DNA of 64,000 bases, taken from contig JBBALJ010000006.1 of assembly GCA_040403075.1 (NCBI GenBank), forward strand, positions 3,626 to 67,625. Reading direction: 5' to 3'. Below the pieces are notes generated by a model. That model was given only the letters and a program-made list of their open reading frames with translations, did no database searches and was not told the DNA's origin. Made by a program: the position numbers and the translations under genes. This stretch comes from RGVD01 sp040403075 (GTDB taxonomy: Bacteria; Bacteroidota; Bacteroidia; UKL13-3). Of the stretch, positions 60,021 to 64,000 are shown piece by piece; position 1 is the stretch's first letter, and each line of letters begins with the position of its first letter.

Positions 60021-60055
60021 TGCCACTATAAACAAACAAAGAAAGAAGGTCAGAA

Positions 60056-60187
60056 ATGAACCTAGAAGAATACAAGGCTTACGTTATCGCTCAACGTCAA
60101 GCAAGCAAGGCAGAGGCTATGTCAGTCCTATCTGCTACAATTACTAACTCAACAACAAAGAAAGAAGGTGTCACTAATGGCAACTAA
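60056..60187 (+). CDS. small early protein, MNLEEYK family (copy 2)
   Basis: A 43-residue protein, MNLEEYKAYVIAQRQASKAE, related to the 57,788 gene in its first half. AGAAGG precedes the ATG. A TGTCAG-N10-TACAAT sequence occurs inside it and its end overlaps the next gene by 11 nt. Function unknown. Confidence 0.62.
   Translation: MNLEEYKAYVIAQRQASKAEAMSVLSATITNSTTKKEGVTNGN
60120..60141 (+). promoter_or_regulatory. possible internal early promoter (TGTCAG-N10-TACAAT)
   Basis: TGTCAG at 60,120 and TACAAT at 60,136 with TGC before it keep the exact spacing of the other early promoters although they lie in a coding sequence. It would serve the gene at 60,177. Confidence 0.45.
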
Positions 60188-60386
60188 ACTATACACAATA
60201 GAGGATTTACTAATTGGTAAAACCTATCGCTCAAACTCTCGTAACTTTTCAGGTGAGATTATTTCTGCTGAACCCCGCCCTGAAATTTGGTATGGCGAAA
60301 AAACTGAAGCCTATCTAATTGGCGTAAATTACAAAGGCAGTATTCGCACTAAGTATGCGACTATTGCAGTAAAGGTTGGTGAATAA
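60177..60386 (+). CDS. small early protein, hypothetical
   Basis: A 69-residue protein, MATKLYTIEDLLIGKTYRSN, beta-rich, with EAYLIGVNYKGSIRTKYATI at the end. The ATG at 60177 is 8 nt after AGAAGG; a GTG at 60168 overlaps that site and is not favoured. Not recognised. Confidence 0.68.
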   Translation: MATKLYTIEDLLIGKTYRSNSRNFSGEIISAEPRPEIWYGEKTEAYLIGVNYKGSIRTKYATIAVKVGE

Positions 60387-60388
60387 TA

Positions 60389-60553
60389 ATGGGAAATATT
60401 ATAGATAACCTAAGTAATGTAATCGCAATAGATTGCGATGAATGTAATGGCGGAGGATTTATCTTTTTTGGTAATGACGAGGATTATTCCGTTATGCCTT
60501 GCGATTGCGTTGATACTATAAACGATGAACTAACTTTAGATTGGAATGAATAA
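60389..60553 (+). CDS. small DnaJ-type zinc finger-like protein
   Basis: A 54-residue acidic protein with CDECNGGGF near residue 16 and CDC near residue 38, the Cys-x2-Cys-x-Gly pattern of a DnaJ Cys-rich half-site. Coupled to the next gene by TAATG. Could bind zinc; role unknown. Confidence 0.65.
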   Translation: MGNIIDNLSNVIAIDCDECNGGGFIFFGNDEDYSVMPCDCVDTINDELTLDWNE

Positions 60554-60768
60554 TGACTAACTATAAAATAACCGTAACCTATGACGAGGCAACAAAGCCT
60601 AATTATGTATGGGAATACTCAGATGAATTGCAGGCTCACAAAGAATTTGCAAAATATTTAGATTGGGGATTTGCAGATGAATTTGCAACCGTCAATTTAT
60701 ACACGCCACTAGGTAAATGCTATACAAAGATTTTTTACCGTAAAGATAGAAGGGTTGTAGAACGATGA
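60553..60768 (+). CDS. small early protein, hypothetical
   Basis: A 71-residue protein, MTNYKITVTYDEATKPNYVW, with alternating charge and a basic end (FYRKDRRVVER). Coupled to both neighbours. No recognised family. Confidence 0.65.
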   Translation: MTNYKITVTYDEATKPNYVWEYSDELQAHKEFAKYLDWGFADEFATVNLYTPLGKCYTKIFYRKDRRVVER

Positions 60769-60923
60769 ACGGCTATGAATTCAGAACGGCACTTGCAAAA
60801 ATTGCACCCGATTATGCAATAGATGAGGATAACTATGGGCAATTAGTTATCTATACTAATATGATGGAAATAGATAATGACGAATATGTAGCGTGGGTAG
60901 ATAAGTCAGAGGAGAATAAATAA
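60765..60923 (+). CDS. small acidic early protein, hypothetical
   Basis: A 52-residue protein, MNGYEFRTALAKIAPDYAID. Overlaps the previous stop (ATGA) and the next ATG (TAATG), strong evidence of translation in one operon. Function unknown. Confidence 0.6.
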   Translation: MNGYEFRTALAKIAPDYAIDEDNYGQLVIYTNMMEIDNDEYVAWVDKSEENK

Positions 60924-61207
60924 TGGGAAATAACTTCGCTACCGAATTAGCCGACAAGGATTTATTTCCTGAACTAGACTTAGAGACTGCTATCTCTATG
61001 CACTTGCAGAGTAATCACTATCCACCCGTTCCGCTATCTATGGTAGAACCTTGCATCGCTGCCATAGATGCAGCATATGAGGATAACCCACACGCTGAAA
61101 TTGAAATGCCTGAAGGCGTATCATACAAGGGAAAGAAAACCGCACCAGCGTGGGCAATTATTGAACAACACCACTTACACGCTTGGCTACCAGAGGAGGA
61201 ATACTAA
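60923..61207 (+). CDS. small early protein, hypothetical
   Basis: A 94-residue protein, MGNNFATELADKDLFPELDL, mostly helical and acidic, with a His/Trp-rich end (WAIIEQHHLHAWLPEEEY). Coupled to the previous gene. Not recognised. Confidence 0.65.
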   Translation: MGNNFATELADKDLFPELDLETAISMHLQSNHYPPVPLSMVEPCIAAIDAAYEDNPHAEIEMPEGVSYKGKKTAPAWAIIEQHHLHAWLPEEEY

Positions 61208-61208
61208 A

Positions 61209-61346
61209 ATGGATCTTTATGCACTTTTAGCCGAATGGTATCCCGATGGTAATTACACCGAACAAGATTTATGGGAAGCGATTGCTGAAATAAATGGCGT
61301 TGATGTAAATGAAATTATGGACAGAGACTTAGTAGAATTTATATGA
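61209..61346 (+). CDS. small acidic early protein, hypothetical
   Basis: A 45-residue protein, MDLYALLAEWYPDGNYTEQD. GAGGA precedes this ATG, immediately after the previous stop; the longer in-frame opening to 61068 is inside that gene and is rejected. Function unknown. Confidence 0.6.
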   Translation: MDLYALLAEWYPDGNYTEQDLWEAIAEINGVDVNEIMDRDLVEFI

Positions 61347-61357
61347 AAGGTAAACTA

Positions 61358-61471
61358 ATGAACACACTAAAAGAAAAAGTAATTCGCATACAAGAATTGC
61401 GTCGCAGTAATGCAGCAACTCCAATTCGAAATAAAAAAATTTATTCTCGAAAAGAAAAATATAAAAAATAA
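61358..61471 (+). CDS. tiny basic early protein
   Basis: A 37-residue very basic protein, MNTLKEKVIRIQELRRSNAA, ending in a Lys/Tyr-rich tail. GAAAGG is 7 nt upstream of the ATG. It could bind nucleic acid. Last gene of the operon. Confidence 0.5.
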   Translation: MNTLKEKVIRIQELRRSNAATPIRNKKIYSRKEKYKK

Positions 61472-61476
61472 ATTTA

Positions 61477-61490
61477 GTTGAAGCTTCAAC
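61477..61490 (+). terminator. palindrome at operon end
   Basis: GTTGAAGCTTCAAC is a perfect 14-bp palindrome at the place where the other operons have a terminator hairpin, but no T run follows. Confidence 0.35.
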
Positions 61491-61495
61491 AAAAA

Positions 61496-61534
61496 TTGCG
61501 CACGGGGTCGGGCGTGTTGTCAACTACGACACGC
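61496..61534 (+). repeat. intergenic GC-rich hairpin repeat, copy 3
   Basis: TTGCGCACGGGGTC followed by GCGTGTTGT, CAACT, ACGACACGC. Almost identical to copy 2 over its whole length. Confidence 0.7.
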
Positions 61535-61544
61535 TTACGTACGA

Positions 61545-61560
61545 TGTGATATTTCTCACA
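61545..61560. promoter_or_regulatory. CRP/GlxR-like operator 6
   Basis: A perfect TGTGA-TATTTC-TCACA, with its centre 41.5 bp before the -10 at 61,594. Confidence 0.68.
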
Positions 61561-61577
61561 AGACTTGGACTGGATAA

Positions 61578-61608
61578 TGTCAGTGCGTTCTGTTATACTT
61601 GCGGTATA
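61578..61608 (+). promoter_or_regulatory. early promoter 8 (TGTCAG-N10-TATACT)
   Basis: TGTCAG at 61,578, 10 nt ending TGT, TATACT at 61,594. TATAC, TTGCG, GTATA is a perfect dyad over the -10. Confidence 0.78.
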
Positions 61609-61623
61609 ACGAAAGGAAAAACT

Positions 61624-61779
61624 ATGGGAAATCTCATTGAATTATTTTGCCAACCTTGCCGAGGTGAAAACAACACTTCTACAATTATTCGTAACCTATG
61701 CACCGAACACTATTTTGAGTGGGCGGAAGAAAAAATGTATATGGAATTAGAATCATCCACTGAGGGCTTATACCTCTAA
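61624..61779 (+). CDS. small Cys-rich early protein
   Basis: A 51-residue protein, MGNLIELFCQPCRGENNTST, with Cys-x2-Cys (CQPC) and a later Cys-x3-His (CTEHYF), a possible zinc site. GAAAGGA precedes the ATG; upstream in-frame starts lie in the promoter. Function unknown. Confidence 0.65.
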   Translation: MGNLIELFCQPCRGENNTSTIIRNLCTEHYFEWAEEKMYMELESSTEGLYL

Positions 61780-61780
61780 T

Positions 61781-61802
61781 TGTCAGTGCCCCCTGCTATA
61801 CT
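61781..61802 (+). promoter_or_regulatory. early promoter 9 (TGTCAG-N10-TATACT)
   Basis: TGTCAG at 61,781, 10 nt ending TGC, TATACT at 61,797, starting 2 nt after the previous stop. No CRP-like site and no dyad. Confidence 0.72.
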
Positions 61803-61831
61803 TATCATCCCAACCACGAAAGGCTAAACTA

Positions 61832-62041
61832 ATGAAACTAACCCACAATGTAAAAATCAATGTAGAATTCCACAAAGATAATACCCCTGATTCTGTATTG
61901 TCTGCGCTGGTAAACTTTCCTGAAAAGGAATTAGAAAAATTACTTACTGGCGTATTTACTAGTGCACTTGATTCAATTAATGCACTGGACCAAATTAATG
62001 CTAACAATTCTTATGCCAAAGTAAGTTGGTCCAATGACTAA
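61832..62041 (+). CDS. small early protein, hypothetical
   Basis: A 69-residue protein, MKLTHNVKINVEFHKDNTPD, with a helical middle (PEKELEKLLTGVFTSALDSI). AAAGG precedes the ATG. It overlaps the GP88-family gene by 8 nt, so the two are probably linked in function. Confidence 0.65.
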   Translation: MKLTHNVKINVEFHKDNTPDSVLSALVNFPEKELEKLLTGVFTSALDSINALDQINANNSYAKVSWSND

Positions 62042-62759
62042 ACTAAAACGCTCTAACGATAGAAAAGTTGCTAACGCTGTTTCTCCTAATGGTAAAACGC
62101 CTACTATTGCTAACACTTTCGGTCTTCCCGCTGGAAAATCTTACTCGTGCCCTGGTGCCACTAGTATCTGCGAAAAAGTTTGCTATGCGGGAAAACTTGA
62201 AAAGTTATACAAAGGCGTAAAAGCCGTATTGCTCCATAACTGGGATCTGCTCAAAGACGCTAACAAAGACACTATGGTGACACTGTTAGATGAAATGATT
62301 ACTGATTTTCACAAAGATTGTGATAAGCGTAAGGCTCCTAAACTATTCCGTATACACTGGGACGGTGACTTTTTCAATGATACCTATACCTATGCCTGGA
62401 AAGATATTATCAATAAGTATCCTGAGACACAATTTTGGGTGTATACACGTGTAAAGTCTGCAGCCCTTATACTTGACGGTATAGATAACTTATCGCTATA
62501 CTATAGCACTGATGATGAGAATGCTTCAATTGGCGAAGAGTTGCGAGGCAATGCTAAGTCCCTCCGCCTTGCATATTTAGGAAATACTTTTGTTGCTAGC
62601 GAAAGTAAAATGAAAGAGTTGACTGGAAAACCTGGTGCAAAGTGTCCTGAGAATTTGAAGGCCATTCCACTAATATCTTCTAATGGGTCCGCTTGTGTAT
62701 CTTGTGGCCTATGTGTTTATGGAAAAGCTGACATAAGATTTTCTGCTACTAAAAAATAA
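62034..62759 (+). CDS. GP88-family protein (actinobacteriophage type)
   Basis: A 241-residue protein matching the pattern of the mycobacteriophage gene product 88 family: PNGKTPTIANTFGLPAG, SCPGATSICEKVCYAGK with Cys39, Cys46 and Cys50, FRIHWDGDFF, WVYTRV, and a Cys-rich end (KCPENLK; CVSCGLCVYGK). The N- and C-terminal cysteines could hold a metal or iron-sulphur centre, which is inference. The biochemical role of the family is not established. Confidence 0.82.
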   Translation: MTKLKRSNDRKVANAVSPNGKTPTIANTFGLPAGKSYSCPGATSICEKVCYAGKLEKLYKGVKAVLLHNWDLLKDANKDTMVTLLDEMITDFHKDCDKRKAPKLFRIHWDGDFFNDTYTYAWKDIINKYPETQFWVYTRVKSAALILDGIDNLSLYYSTDDENASIGEELRGNAKSLRLAYLGNTFVASESKMKELTGKPGAKCPENLKAIPLISSNGSACVSCGLCVYGKADIRFSATKK

Positions 62760-62779
62760 ATTTACCGAGGGGATGTACA

Positions 62780-62863
62780 ATGATAGACCTAGTGGCCCAA
62801 TTACTTTGGTGGGGAGTAGTTGGGTTACTGCTATCTATTTTTATTTTAATATTTAAAAAATGA
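62780..62863 (+). CDS. tiny membrane protein
   Basis: A 27-residue protein, MIDLVAQLLWWGVVGLLLSI, almost entirely one hydrophobic helix with a Lys-Lys end. GAGGGG lies before the ATG. Too short for family assignment; may act on the host membrane. Confidence 0.5.
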   Translation: MIDLVAQLLWWGVVGLLLSIFILIFKK

Positions 62864-62895
62864 TCGGCGTGTTAGCTTGACAAGTTGCAATAAAT

Positions 62896-62935
62896 TTGCG
62901 CACACACTCGGGCGTGTTGTCAAGTTACGACACGC
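62896..62935 (+). repeat. intergenic GC-rich hairpin repeat, copy 4
   Basis: TTGCGCACACACTC then GCGTGTTGT, CAAGTT, ACGACACGC. Left part differs from copies 2 and 3 but the hairpin is preserved. Confidence 0.65.
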
Positions 62936-62944
62936 ATTAAGAAC

Positions 62945-62960
62945 CGTGAGATTAATCACA
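62945..62960. promoter_or_regulatory. CRP/GlxR-like operator 7
   Basis: CGTGA-GATTAA-TCACA, one mismatch, with its centre 83.5 bp before the -10 at 63,036. Confidence 0.58.
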
Positions 62961-63019
62961 CCGAAAAATTGGACAAATTGAACAAATGCTTGCTTATTTT
63001 ATTAGGCAGAGTGGACAGA

Positions 63020-63041
63020 TGTCAGTCTAACCTGCTATACT
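63020..63041 (+). promoter_or_regulatory. early promoter 10 (TGTCAG-N10-TATACT)
   Basis: TGTCAG at 63,020, 10 nt ending TGC, TATACT at 63,036. TGGACA lies 18 nt before the -10 and could serve as a -35. Confidence 0.75.
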
Positions 63042-63070
63042 TGGGGTAACTCAAAATGAAAGAAGGAAAA

Positions 63071-64000
63071 ATGACCACTGCTCATAAATCAGAAGTTGAA
63101 GCGGGAACTGTATCTCTCGCTGTAAATCTTCGCAACCAACCTGCTTGGCACTCGTTTGCCAATAAGGTATTCAATCAAACAGAAGCGGTTACTACTGCTC
63201 AAATGCTAGATGGTGCAAAACTTTCTAATTGGAATGTTGCACTTGAACCTGTTGCAGAATTACTGCCTGCAAACTATACTTCAGTTTCAGAAAACTATCT
63301 TGTAACTCGTAATGACCCATATGCAGATGGAACTAAAAATGTTCTTTCAGTTGTAGGCTCACGCTATAAGACAGTTCAGAATGAAGATTTATTTGCGTTT
63401 GCTGATAACCTTCACGATGGAAATCCTGATGTATATTGGGAATCTGCTGGTTCTCTAAAAAATGGTCGTGTTGTGTATGGTTCTCTTGCCATTCCCCGCA
63501 CTATGATTCTTGACCCAAAGGGTGCAGCCGATGAAACTAAATTGTATCTTATCGTTTGGACTTCACACGATGGTTCAGTTGCCGTTCAGTCTGCAATCAC
63601 ACCTGTTCGTGTTATGTGTCAAAACACATTGAACTTGGCTATGAAAAAGGCTAAGCAATCATTCAAGATTCGCCACACTCAAACAGTAGATGGAAAAATT
63701 GCTGCTGCTCGTGAGGCTCTTGGTTTGACTTTCTCATACTTTGATGAGTTTGAAAAGCAAGCACAGGAACTATTCCAAATTGAAGTTGATAACAAAAAGT
63801 TTTCTCAAATTATCAACACACTTTACCCAAAGCCTGAAAAAGACGCTAAGGGCTCAATCAAGAAGTGGGAAAATAAAGTTGTCTTGTTAGATGACCTTTA
63901 TCATAACTCACTAACAAATGCTAATATCAAGGGAACTGCGTGGGGCGTTGTAAATGCACTCACCGAACGCCTTGATTACTATCGCACTGCTCGCAAGGGT
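63071..64000 (+). CDS. DUF932-type phage/plasmid-like protein (3' end cut off)
   Basis: The frame is open from the ATG at 63071 to the window edge (310 codons). AGAAGGA precedes the ATG. Recognisable DUF932 features are the early WHSFANKVFNQTEA, VVGSRYKTVQNEDLFAFADN, LYLIVWTSHDGSVAVQSAIT and the Arg/Cys motif TPVRVMCQNTLNLAM. The family is widespread in phages and plasmids with no settled function, often near recombination or replication genes. It has its own early promoter with operator 7. Confidence 0.85.
   Translation, partial: MTTAHKSEVEAGTVSLAVNLRNQPAWHSFANKVFNQTEAVTTAQMLDGAKLSNWNVALEPVAELLPANYTSVSENYLVTRNDPYADGTKNVLSVVGSRYKTVQNEDLFAFADNLHDGNPDVYWESAGSLKNGRVVYGSLAIPRTMILDPKGAADETKLYLIVWTSHDGSVAVQSAITPVRVMCQNTLNLAMKKAKQSFKIRHTQTVDGKIAAAREALGLTFSYFDEFEKQAQELFQIEVDNKKFSQIINTLYPKPEKDAKGSIKKWENKVVLLDDLYHNSLTNANIKGTAWGVVNALTERLDYYRTARKG

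Noticed and set aside
58282..62935. CRISPR array considered for the repeated GC-rich elements
   Set aside because: The copies are over 1 kb apart with genes between them and have no regular spacers.
1..64000. tRNA or integrase genes
   Set aside because: No cloverleaf-like sequence with a TTC-containing T arm was recognised by eye, and no tyrosine or serine recombinase motif was found; a tRNA search program would be decisive.

Overview
This is an AT-rich tailed-phage genome segment with siphovirus-type (long-tail) morphogenesis genes, most likely from a phage of a low-GC actinobacterium, perhaps one of the streamlined freshwater lineages. The actinobacterial assignment is inference. It rests on a GP88-family protein, small MTRKDYV-type early proteins familiar from actinobacteriophages, leaderless-type promoters, CRP/GlxR-like operators and an actinobacterial-type parS. 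No integrase, tRNA, CRISPR array or insertion sequence was seen. No terminase was recognised, so the packaging genes should lie outside the window. Both ends cut through genes.

Layout. Everything left of about 53.56 kb is on the minus strand and read right to left. First come a GT-B glycosyltransferase, a class II ribonucleotide reductase, a thermonuclease-like protein and a GT-A glycosyltransferase with a TPR-like tail (53.6-49.1 kb). Next is a block of very large repetitive, probably receptor-binding or decoration proteins: collagen-like, Ig/FN3, HGL-repeat, CBM-like and LamG-like (49.1-25.8 kb). Then follow portal, endolysin, holin candidate, prohead protease with a scaffold-like tail, major capsid protein, connectors, tail terminator, major tail protein, two tail assembly chaperones joined by a -1 frameshift at CCCAAAC, tape measure, and minor tail proteins with FN3/TIG domains (25.7-1 kb).

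A divergent promoter region with a 24-bp operator-like palindrome (53,585-53,608) separates this from the plus strand. The plus strand carries a secreted lytic transglycosylase, a small Cys protein, a permuted NlpC/P60-like hydrolase and a methyltransferase. From 56.2 kb to the right end it holds more than 20 very small early genes, a GP88-family protein and a DUF932 protein.

The most unusual part is the regulatory DNA of the early region. About nine promoters share TGTCAG-N10-TATAMT with an extended -10 (TGY). Eight TGTGA-N6-TCACA sites, one of them degenerate, lie upstream at helically phased distances. Several -10 elements are covered by a TATAC-N5-GTATA dyad. Leaders carry 7-bp hairpins with compensatory changes, and two of them share a larger folded element. 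GC-rich hairpin repeats separate the transcription units. A parS-like site and two DnaA boxes lie 1.2 kb apart in the same region. Several gene/promoter cassettes look duplicated. Together this suggests a phage that wires its early genes to host factors (CRP, ParB, DnaA) through a repeated promoter module.
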